From Paragonimus skrjabini miyazakii (Eukaryota; Platyhelminthes; Trematoda; Plagiorchiida; Troglotrematidae), in the NCBI GenBank assembly GCA_014338405.1, contig JTDE01000024.1, positions 178,428-242,427 of the forward strand: a stretch of DNA of 64,000 bases. Direction: 5' to 3'. Positions 42,741-56,089 of the stretch are shown here, piece by piece. Under the pieces are notes generated by a model. The model worked only from the letters and a program-made list of their open reading frames with translations, was not told the origin of the DNA and ran no database searches. Numbering within the stretch: position 1 is the stretch's first letter; each line of letters begins with the position of its first letter. The position numbers and the translations under genes are program-made.

Positions 42741-45446
42741 GTGATAACTCACATGGAACTCAAACACACGGGTTAGATGTAATATTACAAATGAACTGTG
42801 GAAAAATACCTCTTGTGGGATTAATATGTAGTGGAAATGATTGCGAAGATAGAATGAAAAATGAAAATCAATAAGACCCGTCATGAATGTTTCAAGGAAA
42901 GGCTGTTGTGAACTGGTTGAGTAAAAAAAGTATATTTCTTTGGATGCAAAATTGTTATCAAACCTTCCTGTCTTAAAAGTATAAATGACTGCTTGTTATT
43001 TTTTGTTGGCACATTCAACCGAGCCCAAACCTTTGATCGTAGCACTCAATTCGAAAACAGGATAACAAATAGTTGGCATGTTGTTATCAGAAAAATCGTG
43101 ACATGTTTATTCCGGATTTCGAAAGCCCCGCAAAAAGCCATTGGTGGACGTTTGGTTATATGAAATCCAGTGTAATCTGGTTACTCAACAGATGTCCAAC
43201 AATGTCTGCAGTGTTGAAAATCAGCATAGGTAGTGAACTGAACATAAACTGTTTTCAAAGATTTCATAATACCGGTTTGTAAGAGGAAGATACGCTTTCG
43301 CTTGTGTTTCCCTATCCACGAACAAAAACGAGGGACTACCGACAGTTTAGACTGACCAAAACAATTTGGAGAATATATTAGGAATAAACCCGAGGTAATA
43401 TGCCTTAAGACGGATAGGTAGATGGGACGAACATTTAAATATGCTTGAAATAGTCAAAAGTACAGATGATCATGTTCGGATGAAAAAAGTCATCTGAATG
43501 CATGAAAATAACAATTTGGCTGTTAAGCTGCATTAAAACGGACAAGCATTTCGGTTATATTAATCTATCTGGTATCAGTTCTCAATGAGAAAAGTGGGTT
43601 GTGTTTGTGGGGGTTAATACCACCGTTTCAATATAACTGCTAGTTTACATGGAATCGATGTGGTCAGGATTTCATACATAATTAAGTGTACATGGACTTA
43701 GTTCATGCAACACCCAACAATAAAATTTTAGGATTATTACATCAGAGTAGAACTACGAAGAAATAATGCAGAAAACTTCATTACAGTGCAAAACACTAAG
43801 CAGTAATCATGGAGTTGATTGATCTAAAGTGAACATCCCTTATAGTTGATTACAGCCTTTACATTAAAACTGGCTGTCCGATCAGTTCTATCCCAACGTA
43901 ATCGTTGGAGTACAGTTTGTAGTTAACAAGAAGTAGTCGTGTCCCTCACGTTCGTTACTCGCATAAAAAGTTTGTTCAGAATTCCCTTATGATGACAACA
44001 TTGTGCCTAATTTTCAGCCAATGGTTATGTGGTCAACAGGGTTACCACGGGAAAGGGTGGCTACCGTTCAACTTGGGGTCATTCCAAGCACACATACTAC
44101 TTAATGGGTTCTATCAAGAGTGACAACCAGATGTAATACCTCTTTCCTAAAACGGCTCACTTGCAATTCTATTTGAATGCCGACGCTACCATCAACTTTG
44201 GGATTTGTACAGTTTAAAGTGAGCAATGACTGCTTGGAGGAGGCATTCTACAAATGAACTCAGATATACTAGTCACTTCATTTTGATGCACCCGTTAGAA
44301 GTTCTGTCAAAACAACTGAATAATTACAGAATTTACCGTATTATAGAGATCATTGCAAATCACAGAAAGACAGAAGAACACTCATTTACAACAAATCACA
44401 AAGTTTAGAAGGCCGGACAGTACACTTTCAGGACCAGCTTAGCTGGCCTCCTATCTCTACTATATTGCCGCAACGAACTTGCAGTGTAATGTTTCGGCTG
44501 GCAGGTTTTGAACCACCTATCAAAACTAAGGTTCACTGCTACATTACGGCTGGTGAACATAATACAGCTAATCTCGTGCCAATATTTTCCAAAGGAGGTG
44601 TTTCATCTCGCGTGATCGACAGTGATATCCATCTATACTGTAGTTACTCAATACTAGTACCCATAATCATAATATAAGTCGTGAGCTCTTTAGAAAAACA
44701 ATCATTACCAAGGTTCTTGCTTGTCATATTTCCTTAAGTCTGTACAAATCAGGAGGTAGACACAAGATTTTGTTCCGGACGAGATCGCAGTGATTATATT
44801 TTTACTCCCTATCGTGAACTGAAGTAGCACCAGGTAGACCGTTGGTCATTAACTGTTGTGCTTATCGGCTGTAATTGTGCTTTAGATTCAGTCGGCAGTT
44901 GAGAACCTCAGGTAGGATGCCGTTGTTTGGTGGAATTATCTGTGAAGTGATTACGCTCAGTGAAGCCGGTCAGTGAAAGGCATAAGGATATGAATACCAT
45001 AAAATCAGCTACATTCTGTACCGCAGTGAGTGTGTATACATTATTGCTGCCTTATTGCCTCAGTGCTATAGACAACGTTTACTGATATAACCCTTCACTC
45101 TGCATTCAAAAAGTCATGATCATTTATTTTGCGTCCTGTTTAACAAGTATAACGTCGTCTGTAATCTGGATAGATTGACAATAATTCTACTTATACATGT
45201 TAGCGGATTCTAAGACGATTAGTGTGAACATTTTGTGCGAAAAATGTTTTGTTACAACACGGTATAATGAAAAACCAGGAGTATACCTAGAGAAACAGTT
45301 TCACGAGATACGGAATTTGTTTAAATTAACTGTCTCTGTTGAATAAACAAAATTTTCTTTATCACAAAGAGAAAACTGTCGGTGAAGAGCTCCTAGCGAT
45401 AAGAAGTACTACGGCAGTCGCGTCGGACTGACAGCCCACTCACGTA
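42741..45446. other. Non-coding, nothing recognised
   Basis: No domain or known repeat. At 44,480-44,570 a GTAATGT/ACATTAC inverted pair flanks a B-box-like GGTTTTGAACC (minus: GGTTCAAAACC) without an A box; not called. Confidence 0.4.
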
Positions 45447-45707
45447 TCAGTCGCGGAACGCGTCACTAAAGTTCACACAGAAAAACGTAGATGAATTGTG
45501 TAACTGTCCGCCCAGTGAGATTGCCAGGCAGATAGTAAATCCTGTTTCATCGACGTTGCACAAAACGATGTCTATGCAAGTGTTTAGCAATTTCAAAAAA
45601 TACCAGCGTGTTGGCACACGTTCTTCTCCGTCTGGTTGAAACGACGATGGAAAGTAATCACTTTTGCCAAGCACGTGACCTTCAAAAAAGTGTGGCAAAT
45701 AAGTAAG
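45447..45707 (-). CDS. Candidate exon, unknown protein
   Basis: On the minus strand an excellent acceptor (GACAATTTTTTATACCCAG) precedes 86 open codons ending TGA. The peptide starts LTYLPHFFEGHVLGKSDYF and includes PSSFQPDGEERVPTRW, then LLNTCIDIVLCNVDETGF and FFCVNFSDAFRD. Coding-like codon positions. A donor-like CTG/GTATTT inside could end the exon earlier. The hydrophobicity is mixed with no clear transmembrane span. Not recognised. Confidence 0.28.
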   Translation of the reverse strand, partial: LTYLPHFFEGHVLGKSDYFPSSFQPDGEERVPTRWYFLKLLNTCIDIVLCNVDETGFTICLAISLGGQLHNSSTFFCVNFSDAFRD

Positions 45708-48700
45708 CTGGGTATAAAAAATTGTCAAGGAAGTTGTACGTTAATGAAAGCGTGACGGTTTTCTGCGTCACACTATAAACGGCCCAATCAAAGCAACCAA
45801 TGGAGTGGAAAATCTGAAAACACCACCTTATTGCGCCCTGAATGCACTGAATTCTTTTAATGTATCCGCGTTCATAGGGTGAAGGCGATTAACTAGCAAA
45901 AGGATTTGATAGAGGCGTTTCATACATGTGACCTTTCTGACGGAGAACCGCGGAGGTTCGATAATGGGATGAACTATTTATTTTTGTGTAACGTGACGTT
46001 TATTAAAGTTGAATTGTCTGACCGGACGATCAGAGAGCTAATGCATTTGATGAAAGTGAACACGTCTATTTTTGGAGTGTGCATCTCCAGGCATCTGAAG
46101 TGCGATACACACACTCACTTGGCGCTCACAGCAGCGGAGATCAACTGGTCCACTTGATCACGACTGACTATGTCAGATTGAGCGAAGACTGAGGACGATC
46201 TGTCATTCATGTTTTTATCTGCGTTGATTTTCGTCGTGCGAATTCAGGGTTGAGAGGAATCTGGGGCCTATTAGTTGAACCGTTCGCGAGGTATCCAAAC
46301 GCTCTAACTTGGCAAGCTAAAACCTAGTTTTCTCCTACCAAAGAAACCTGCCCACATGTTATTTAACTGGTTTTCTTCGCTGAACCAGCTGGACCAATTT
46401 TAACCAAACTGTTGTTAGAACTTACGGATGATACTTATTAGAAGAAACTATCTACACAGGACATACAGGTTATCTGTTGCAAGCTAATTTAACTTGAGTG
46501 CATGCATCTATAAATGTCATATATTTTGTACAACGTCTTCTCTTATCTTATTGTATGGTTGTTTTGTCATACCGAAAGTATGATTACTTGATGGCTGTCT
46601 TTAGTAGTTTCATCTAGTAAAAAAGTTCACAATAAGGCGATTCTGATGATTTTGACAATCCTAACAGTTATAAATGATTCAACTTACTTTAATCAAATTC
46701 CATTGTGTCTTGCTTCTTTTTGAGATGAAATGCTATACAATAAGAGAATAATAGGGATGATACTCATGGGCAGTCGTATAAACATATGATTACGTAATGT
46801 AGCAACGTTGTTTTCCCCTCGGAATAAAAAAAGGACACAACCGAAATGTCTTAATTTGTCCAGATCGATTCGACGGTCATCATTGAACGTTGACTACTCA
46901 GTAAGTTGCGAATAATATTGGGTCGATTCCCAGAACAAGAGAGCTGCAGTTGCTTGCTTCCTTTCATGTATGTCCAGAGGTCAGTCTGCGGGGAATCTTG
47001 GCCATGTATGTACAGCTACATTGATGCTATCAAGCAGAACTAGATCATTCAGCAGATATAGGATACAGGGATGAAGCACTGAGAGACAGCTTGAGTGCTA
47101 CCATTAACCAAAGCCATAGTAAATTTCTGAGGCGAAAAGAAGACGACATTGCAGTTTGCCTAAAAACACAGTACAATTGTGGATCAGTCATATTTTGGTC
47201 AAGCTTGCTATTTAGCGATGTTCATAACTACTCTATGATATAAGCCCAACTACAACAAAGATTTTAATGAGCATTAGGTGAAACAACAACTTCACCAGAA
47301 CGATATTATCATGCTTCCGTCAACATTCCACAAAGCCAGCTGATCCTGTGATCAACCCAGCTGATTGATTATATCAGCCGTGTTTCCGTCTCCAATCCAC
47401 TGTAATTAGCAGTTTGAACTTAGTAATAAACCTTGTACACTTAGCCCACGATTTGGTACTTAGTTTCTGTTAGTTGATTACATCTAATTTTCCTTAAAAA
47501 CCACTAGATTTTTGAATAAACCAATGTGTTAAAAGAGAATCACGTTAAAGAAATGAATGTTCAATTTTGAACGATTACTTTTTTAAGTTAGGATTCTCAA
47601 TTGATCTATAACATGTTTCAGCTGATTACTGTGGGATGGTCCTTTCGTGTGGGAAGAGTTGCAACGGTTTCTAGAGGTTACATTCAAAATTTTACGACTC
47701 AAGTTTGGTAATTGTATAGTCGGTCTATCCGTGCTCTCAGACGAGGGTTCGCAAGTTCCAATGTCTATGACAGTAAATGGTTTCGGCGCATCGCTGACTA
47801 ATAACTTAAAGGTCAAGTTTTAAAATCATTTGTGCAAGTTTTCGAACGACACAGCATTTCACATGATCATCAAACGCTACACATAGGCCTAGTCTACACC
47901 ATTTTCGAACAAAATACCAGTCATTCCAAGCTACATTTGGAACGTCCCCAATAGGAACCACTCTAGAGGTACCAGCGAAATGAGGTCCACATAAACCTCT
48001 TAAGCGATGGTTAACTTAAACTAACTGGATGATGTACAGCTCAACATTGAAATATTTTCGTTCTCATTTTTCGACATCGTTTATTTCTACTGGTTTGTGA
48101 GTTTGACAGGTTGAAAATATGTTTGTCGTCATTTTTCAGGTAAACTTTTCAATGTACGTGCATGTGAGTTTCTAAATTCATTCTAATGTTCGTCCTTCTT
48201 TTACTAGAATTGTGTTGCAAACGCCAGACAATAGTTTGGCAGTCTGAAGTTATTCATAAATCTCATACGAGATTCATGCATTAAAAGACAAAAGGCCGTA
48301 CTGAAAACCACTCAGTGGGCAGAACACCAATTGAGTGGGTGGTCGAGTTTCCTGATCTCTGAATTTGACGTTGTATTCATAAGTCCGACCAGAACTGTAG
48401 CTTCTGATCTTCCGGTACGTTGATCACATTCAGTGCGGAATAATAAAATGTTGACTTCAAAAATGGTTTAATTTTTCAAATTAATGTTAGCAAACACTGG
48501 TTCATTTTACATGTCCAGGTCAATAGCCATTCAACATCAACACATCATCATCATCATCACAGAAGGAATAACTACTGTTGCCTTTATTTGTGGATTATTT
48601 CACACTTTTACTAACGTAAACAACAAGAAACCCCGTTAAACGGAGATAACGAAACGACTGTGAGTGTACATACAAACAATAAAACAGCAGTAGTTGGACT

Positions 48701-51700
48701 CATTCAAGACTTCGAGTTCAAGAAGTTTCCAGAGACTTGGCGATTAGATTTAGCTGGAAACGAAAGACTTCTTTACGTTGAGAACGAGACGTGTCAAACT
48801 GTGACCAAGACAGGTTTTAGGTCTATAAAAAGACCTTTACAATATCGGTCAAAATGTATGGAGACAACACCATGGATTACTCATGCAGTCGCGTGATCAA
48901 ACGATATAATATATCAGGTCGAATAGAATTTGAGAAGCAGTGGACAAGAATGAGTCTGCTTATTTTTTACTGTAAAGCTGAATCTCTGCGCCATCAAAAA
49001 GTTCAGTAAAAGATTGATTCTTTCAGATGGCTAAATGGAACAATAACTCACTTGAATATATTCGATGATGACTGACTACTGTACCTTCTAGTGACTAGTT
49101 CTTACACGCCATTCCTCTGTGTGGCAGATGAGGAACACCAGAAATCGTGAACATCGAAACTACCGTCTAAATGTTTCACTTAAAACGAATCATCACGAAA
49201 TAGTATGGAGCACGTTTTGCGTACCCTCTCTTTAACGGTTAAGGGTTAGGACGACAGCGAGCAAAATCTACGATAGTGGAATATAGCGAAAGTTTGATTG
49301 TGTACGCAATGATATTTCCGTACGATCTCCTTTTATATGAGCTGATTTGAGCAGATGGACGTTTAACTTATTGAGAATGTGATCGGATGGGTTATTGATG
49401 AGTTCTTTTTGAACTGTAGTGCATTCGATGATTGAGTCGAGTCTCTCCCTCACTATGGGTCCTACTTTTATATCAGTTTTTATCAGTCGTAAAAAGAAAA
49501 GTATTGTGGAGAAACAAGGAAACCAAACACGCAGCTCATAATGTGACACGAGTCGATATAGAAACGCATGGTGTAGTTTGCCGATAACGAAATTGGAAAT
49601 ACGTGGTGAGATATTGACTTTTCAGATTGTCTATCGAGTGCCGGGGAATGTGTCAAAAATGGTGAGATTCCGAATATTGACCGTTGCCGAAGCAATTAGT
49701 ATCCGATTACGCAACCCTGACCCCTGTGCTCGGAAGGAGTTCTTGCCTGGCCCACAATCAATCAAGCCCAGAATTGCACAATTGCTAACAAACACGCCGC
49801 CCATAACCTCCATTGACCGCTATTTTGAATAACTTCAGTTATTGGTTTTCATATTTGTTGTGTTGTTATTAGCCTGCTGATCAAACATAGAAAACAAGTC
49901 TTGTTTGCTACCTTGTCGTTCTCATGACTTCATTGGGTACTTTCGAAAGAATATTGGCATATCGCTTGCTGTTTGCTGTTATGAACGTAAAATATATCAC
50001 TAAATATACCATGCAGTTATAAACAAGTAAAACGGCCAACCTTCGGACTTTACGCGAGATGACTGAACGTTATCAGTTCCAAAGCCGACTCGGTCAACAG
50101 CTTATGTACACATAGGGCCAAAAGACGATTAATCGGTCGCATTATCTTGGAGACCGCCATTATTTATATGTTCCGATTACACAGTAACACGTCTAACGGG
50201 TTGGACAGATCGAAAACGTGACCTGTTGCCATACCCTATTCTACTGTGGATGCAGTCGTGGTTTTCCTCCCATGTTCTGTCGATACCATATGCTGCACCA
50301 TCACCTACAACAAGCACTCGGATGAATGTTAAGTAATGTAACTGTAATGCACTTTTATTAACGCAAGGTGTTAATCGAATGTATCAAGCTTGTGGTAGAC
50401 GGTAGAAATATACACACAAAAATAGCCATGAAACCGGTTTAAAAACAGTGACAGCGTATTATGTGACTAAACGTTATGCAAATGTTGATACGTTTCTAAT
50501 AGACCTTTTGAAATCGATGGACGTGGAAGGCGGTTCGGTTTATTCATCATCGATCCAATTACAGAACGTCCTGTATAGTCAGGATTGTCAATCGAACAAA
50601 AACAAAGACGATTTGCCACACACCTGTACTAAATATTGACGAGAAACTAGTTCACAAACCACGTTGGAAAATATACTTCGAGTGAATACACAGGTTTAGG
50701 TTAGGGTCGGTTTTACTGGGCGTAGAAATCAATGGTTATTGCAAACTCAGCCAACGGGTAATACATGTCTGCTTACGGTGACTTACTATACCAACATGCT
50801 TGTGGAATTAGAATGACCATGCATTCTGACACTTGAGTCAAGTATGCTTTCAAAGCAATGGTCTTAAAACAATGGGCGGTTGACGTCCTATGAATTAATC
50901 TCAATATAGGACAAATGTTTTTGGAAACTGAACAAGTAGCGACATATCAACAGTTTTGCTGGACGAGTAATGAAATTCATCTGTGATATGGACATGCAGT
51001 TAAAAGTGGTTCAAGTATATAAATCACTATTCGGTTATGCAGGATACTGTGGTTGTGATGAATCAAGGCTTGATAGACAAAAAATATCCCCACGCTTTCT
51101 GACAAACAGGTAGCGACCTGGGAAAATTCACACTGACTTGCAGTTACGGGTGATAAGGCTGAACACTCTGAAAGTAAAACGACGTTCATCACAGTTGTAA
51201 TTCAAATGTTTTCAGTACCAAACTAAACCTTTGCCAGCAATAAACAATTGCTTCTAACACATTTGTTGTACCATAGGTCGCCATGTATTTTCAAACAGGA
51301 TTGAAGAGCCGCAAATTGAAGAAATTAGGTCTCATGAAATCTACATAACAGCTAAATTGTAATTGATTTACTTCCCCTGAGGAAAACTTCTAAATTTAGG
51401 TGAAACCTTGTTACCCAGCAAGATTAATAGCTGTTTACAAACATTCCAGAAACATCTAAACTAAGTTCACTTTTAAAAGTATAGACATTATTCTCTTATA
51501 CCTGGGAAACACAGAGTGGTTAAATCAGTGAAAGGGGTGAAAATGATTCACATTACAAAACTGAATTAGATAAAGTGAACTTAACAAGATCGCTTCATCT
51601 TTGTTCACGCTTGATGAAGTAACAACAAGTAATAGTCAGATCACTTTGATGAAAAACAGCAAGGTCGAACAGTCAAGAAGAAATTCGACGTCAAAAAATC

Positions 51701-54700
51701 AATCTCATCTGAGGAAAGTTAGTTTTATCGATCTGCAGCAATTCTAATTGCAGGTATTCACAAGAGATTTGGAGCAAGTGAGATGAACCATTTGGGTCGT
51801 AGAGAACTGTTGTTTTATTGGCGGGAAATTTGAGTGTTCGGGTACGCTATATGTGAGTATTGCCCAGGTTTCAAAACCAACGGCAGGTGATGTTGTGTAG
51901 GGTTACCATATATTGGAAGGTGTAGTCATGGTTTCAGAAAGGACATTTTAATCATGTCTAGCTTGATGCCAGTGGTTCGGCGGTCAATACAGGTGCATCT
52001 TGTAAAGGTGGACCAATTATCAAATCTAGGTCGTTGGGAAAATGTGCATTTTAACCGATGCCTAACAAGAGTGAAACACAAGTCTAATGTTTCTTTCCCT
52101 AAGAATATGGTGGAAAACATCTGTCCGAATTCAAAAGAAGCCTTCATCTGTAGGTGATGTTTATCTTGGTGGTATGCAAATTTCCACCTATTAATCGGTC
52201 CTCTAGAATATTACTCACGTGATCTAGTGAAATCGGAGATGTTAAACTCACTCAGATGTCCGGGGTATCACATTGAGTTAGCAAGTAGTATCTGTCTCTC
52301 ATTAAGACAAAACAGAATCCGCAACATTATTCACATACAAGAGTGGTAGACCATCAACATAGCAATTAGGCTATTTGCGGTCTGGGGCCAGTGGCGATTT
52401 GTTTCCTACGATGGTTGTTTAACAACGTGACTTGGATTTAGATGGTGGTGTTGATAGGGATATGCACTGCTAATGAACTTTTCAACAAAAATCATCCGAT
52501 CGAATGCCTACTTCTGAATGAGACTGGCTGGTATGACTACTTGAACGCGGAAGCTGAGATCAGATGTGTTAGACTATGAAAATGACTAACAACCCTAAGT
52601 TGAACTAATTATTAAACATTTTTTCGCTCACAATTTGTCCTCAAATATAACTCTTTTATAGGCTGGTTTGTCTCAAATAAGTTCCATAATTTCATAGACT
52701 TCTGAGCTACTTATTTCAAAATATCACACATTGACTTGACTTGACCAGTTACGCTTTCAAATGATCACACACCAAGCACCCAATCCCGTCAAGTCTCGGT
52801 AAGATTATGTTTGGGTTTCAGCGGCGGAGTGAAAATTTTGAGGACTACAATTCTACGTATTTCCTCCTGATAATGTCGGCGACCCTTCGCAATTGGTTTC
52901 ACCACGACGTTTTGTTTTAGGAAAGCCCGAGCAGCACATCGGAACATTCCTTGTGGGAGACTGTTGTAAACAAACGTATCGGAATCGGCGCAGTCAACGA
53001 GCGCATTTCACCGGTTACGAAATACTCCGAAGTGCGTTGTCTCGCAGAACAATGAGGTACTCACTGCATTTTAAGATTCCATTTTGATAGTCTTCGGCAG
53101 TTCTCTGAATTAAATTTGCAGTGGTCACACTGCACTTGTTCTCTACCCAGTTCGCAGGTCACTAACAGAAGATGACGAACTGATTCCTAGTTTTTGGCGA
53201 ACTACTTCGTTTCACAACCGATGGTATGGTATTTTGAACCCAATTTACAAAAGTCACCAGAGGTCGATCACAAATATTAGCTCATACTACTAGGTTACAA
53301 AAATATGTTTAGTATAGGGCTCATTCGCATGCAGTCATTTAGAGCTGATTTTGTGGAAGTGTGTCACTTGTAGTGTTTTCCCTCCACTGATAAATGTCCA
53401 AGTCCTGTAATTTTATACCATTTCACTAGTAAGAATACAGTACATGCGAGAGTAAAACGATAGATATCGAAAGAGCCTCACCCTACACGTACAGTGCTAA
53501 CTATTCGCAGTAAGTGTGATAGAAAGCGACATATGAAAAATCATTTAGGTTAACATGCACGGCGAGTTTCTTCGCTGAAAGTGATACTCATCAAACCTGA
53601 ATCAGGTACTACTTAATCCAGCCACCTCTAACGGTCTGATTACTGACCCAAAATCCATTGGACTGATTCATTTATCGGAATGTGGATAGTTTGATCGCGT
53701 TTCAGATATACAGTGCATACGATGAAAATCTAGCGTAATTTTGGGATAATTATCTAGGAGTCCTGTCACAATTGTCTGCTGATTAGCACCGTTTACTTTC
53801 GTAGCTATTCACTGTGTTGTTTAAGTCCAAGAATCAAGTATCAAATGCTGTTTTTGAACTAATCGTTCGCTTCCAGTAATGAGGCTCCATTGAGTAGTAT
53901 ACTAAAGCTTAGTGTGAAAGGTTGATATTTGTTACGGATTTGTAGAAAACATTCATCTATCACAACGGTTCAGTTGCCTCAGCTAGCGAAATACCTACGA
54001 ATGCTACTTGGGAAATCTCAGGATTTAATAAACTGTTTGAACAGTTCGAAAACCTCAAGTTTGACGTGTTTCTATAAGCTGTCCTCTAGGTCATTGTGCA
54101 TATAAGGGTCCACCGGTGGCAAGTCACTCATGAGGCATTCAGAACAACACCACAGAAACTATTCCCTGACATATGAGATGACGCCGTTTCCTTAAACGTG
54201 TGGTGAATTGCCATGCTAGTAAGTATACAACTGTCCTGGTGACTGGTATAGGGAATACACACGATTAGGTTTCTTATATAATCAGCCATTAAACTTAAAA
54301 GTATATTGCCAAGCTGGGCGGTAGTAAATGTGACCATTTTAACACAACCATGCTTTAGATATACTTTTAAAAAATGGGTTTCATTAGTGTTGTTCAAACG
54401 TTTTCTTATGAAATGCAAAGTGCTTCTCGTAGACACGTACACTCCAAACACATCACTGCATGTTGGATCATGTCGTTTGAATTTTAGACGCCAGTATAAG
54501 TGGACAAAAGTCAGTCACGTGAAACAGTTCTGTTGCTTACGATAAATCAAACAGTGTGGCAACTACCAGGAATACACCGGCTTGTAATTTCAACAGATGG
54601 TGATGAACACAAGTTAAGTGTAAATCTAAGCATTATACACAAGCTAATGCTGCTGAGTGTTAAGCTATGATAATTCTGTCGCACCTAATACAACAACGGT

Positions 54701-54710
54701 TGTTCCGCAG
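45708..54710. other. No recognised gene; scattered weak open frames
   Basis: About 9 kb without recognisable transposon or host gene. Weak coding-like frames include 48,660-48,896, 49,578-49,832 (GC-richer than its surroundings), 50,448-50,639, 51,954-52,157 and 52,893-53,087, all plus strand. None has a domain or good splice context on both sides. A (CAT)n tract lies at 48,541-48,560. Confidence 0.38.
48541..48560 (+). repeat. (CAT)n microsatellite
   Basis: Five uninterrupted CAT units within CACATCATCATCATCATCAC. Confidence 0.85.
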
Positions 54711-54929
54711 TCAACACAGTTGCATCAAGAAAGAATGGCCGGAGTTCCAATCTATGCCGTAGAAAAGGCACATTACTACCGAGGTCTAACGAGAGAGAGA
54801 CTCGAGTTATTTGCCTCTTTTCATAAGAGGATGGCTGAAGTGTCTATGGAACCACGAAAGCCGCGATTACCTGCTAGTGACACAGAGATTATAAGAAAAA
54901 ACATCGCCCACTATTTCTCAGTAAATTGA
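54711..54929 (+). CDS. Candidate exon, unknown protein (first block of cluster)
   Basis: Acceptor-like GGTTGTTCCGCAG ends at 54,710. The open frame runs STQLHQERMAGVPIYAVEKA, then HYYRGLTRERLELFASFHKR, then MEPRKPRLPASDTEIIRKN, ending either at a donor (TTCTCA/GTAAAT, 54,921) or at a TGA eight bases later. The peptide is basic, helical-looking and strongly coding-like. The internal ATG-GCC-GGA could also be a start. Other coding-like blocks follow on the same strand within 1.5 kb. No family recognised. Confidence 0.35.
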   Translation, partial: STQLHQERMAGVPIYAVEKAHYYRGLTRERLELFASFHKRMAEVSMEPRKPRLPASDTEIIRKNIAHYFSVN

Positions 54930-55005
54930 AGTATACATTGTGCACAGTACATGATAAGTGATAGCCTAGTCGTTGTAATTTCGGTGTTGTTATGCTAACC
55001 TAACG

Positions 55006-55302
55006 GTGCAGACTGCCAGAAACGGTGGATGTAACGCGCCCTGTTCAACGGCGGGATTTGATCTAGGATACCTTGACGTTGATCGTCCTGTACTTCTGTG
55101 CCTCTTCCTCTTTAGTTTCCTCTTTCATGTTACAGGCCATTATCTTCGAATTAATAAGACAAACCACGCTGCCGTAGACTATATGTTTCAACGCTTCTAT
55201 GGCCGGATGTCTTTGTTTATCTACGCATGCATAACAACGGAGTTACACTTCAGTTCATCACTCAAACTAAAGAATATGTATAGCTGGTCGGTTGTTCAGT
55301 GA
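55006..55302 (+). CDS. Candidate coding block, unknown (second block of cluster)
   Basis: 99 codons open to a TGA, starting after CTAACGGTGCAG, in phase with the donor at 54,921. It reads TARNGGCNAPCSTAGFDL, then a hydrophobic VLLCLFLFSFLF, then NHAAVDYMFQRFYGRMS. The hydrophobic run is encoded by a pyrimidine tract ending CATGTTACAG at 55,136, a first-rate acceptor. So the 5' part may be intron or separate exon, and the 3' part an exon. The model is unresolved. Confidence 0.22.
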   Translation: MQTARNGGCNAPCSTAGFDLGYLDVDRPVLLCLFLFSFLFHVTGHYLRINKTNHAAVDYMFQRFYGRMSLFIYACITTELHFSSSLKLKNMYSWSVVQ

Positions 55303-55344
55303 ATCTGTCTCACCATTACTGTAGCCGTGGCTATTTGTGATTAA

Positions 55345-55578
55345 CTTGGGCCTGCGTGGCGTTTCATACCCGATATATTGGTGCTCAACTCCGAACGGAA
55401 CGAATATATCGAGGTTGTACGAATGTGGATTGAACATTACCATTTATGCATCGACTGGGACACCTCTGTGAATGAAACATATGAGCAAACTGTTTGCCTC
55501 CCTGTTGAGACTGAAACTGTTCCAATGTCACCTACAGGCATTCACGGTCCTGTGGCTGACATCTATTCTTGCAACTAA
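55345..55578 (+). CDS. Candidate coding block, unknown (third block of cluster)
   Basis: Open from just after a TAA: LGPAWRFIPDILVLNSERNE, then YIEVVRMWIEHYHLCIDWD, then SVNETYEQTVCLPVETE to DIYSCN and stop. Very protein-like, yet no AG acceptor exists between the TAA (55,342-55,344) and the start of the coding-like sequence. This argues for a broken pseudogene or transposon piece rather than an intact exon. Confidence 0.22.
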   Translation, partial: LGPAWRFIPDILVLNSERNEYIEVVRMWIEHYHLCIDWDTSVNETYEQTVCLPVETETVPMSPTGIHGPVADIYSCN

Positions 55579-55676
55579 ATGCCTACTGCAAAAACATAGC
55601 TATTCCTAGAAGCCTACTGGAATTCCCTTTTAAGTCGCACACGCTGTTGAGTTTAGTGGACACACGCAGATATCTA

Positions 55677-55811
55677 TGTCAGCTACCGTTCTAAGCCATG
55701 GTTACAAGGATATGCCGCTGGCGAGACCCAGCTGCCATCGGCAGCTGTCACCAAAAGACCTCAGCGGAATGGAGGGAGGGGGTAAAACGGGGGAGAACGA
55801 GGACTACAGCT
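55677..55811 (+). CDS. Candidate first exon with strong donor (fourth block)
   Basis: ATG at 55,677 opens MSATVLSHGYKDMPLARP, then QLSPKDLSGMEGGGKTGEN, EDYS, reaching a strong donor GTGAGT at 55,812. Read through, it would stop 17 codons later. The overlapping longer frame at 55,698-55,976 runs through a second good donor (CTCC/GTAAGT at 55,935). A perfect 8-bp stem hairpin (CAGCTGCC/GGCAGCTG) sits at 55,729-55,747. No domain recognised. Confidence 0.2.
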
Positions 55812-56089
55812 GTGAGTGTCATTATTCCCATGCCCAGAGGCATGTATGTAGATGACTCATGTTTTCAAATGCCTGAGCGGCAAAACCGCAGTCACAACAC
55901 TCATTCGCGAATGAAAAACAGGTCGCAACTCCGTAAGTCGGTTCGAGGGAGTTACAGTCATACGAGATACATTTGACAAATAGTTGCTAAATTTGCTCGG
56001 TAATGGGGTACCGCACAGGAAGGCAATGATAAATGGTATTGAAATGAGTAAATTGTGTCATATATCTTCATGTGTTTTGGTTAAATAAG

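Noticed and set aside
42585..42884. 99-codon minus-strand open frame
   Set aside because: Its 3' half is antisense to the RT relic of the plus-strand LINE; no domain.
45950..45975. GGAGGTTCGATAATGG resembling a tRNA T arm
   Set aside because: The upstream sequence does not form a tRNA and no acceptor stem pairs.
46918..46935. B-box-like GGGTCGATTCCC
   Set aside because: No A box or SINE body nearby; short isolated match.
50695..50712. Telomere-like TTTAGGTTAGGGT
   Set aside because: At most two imperfect units (a similar single unit occurs near 49,240); no array, so not an interstitial telomere.
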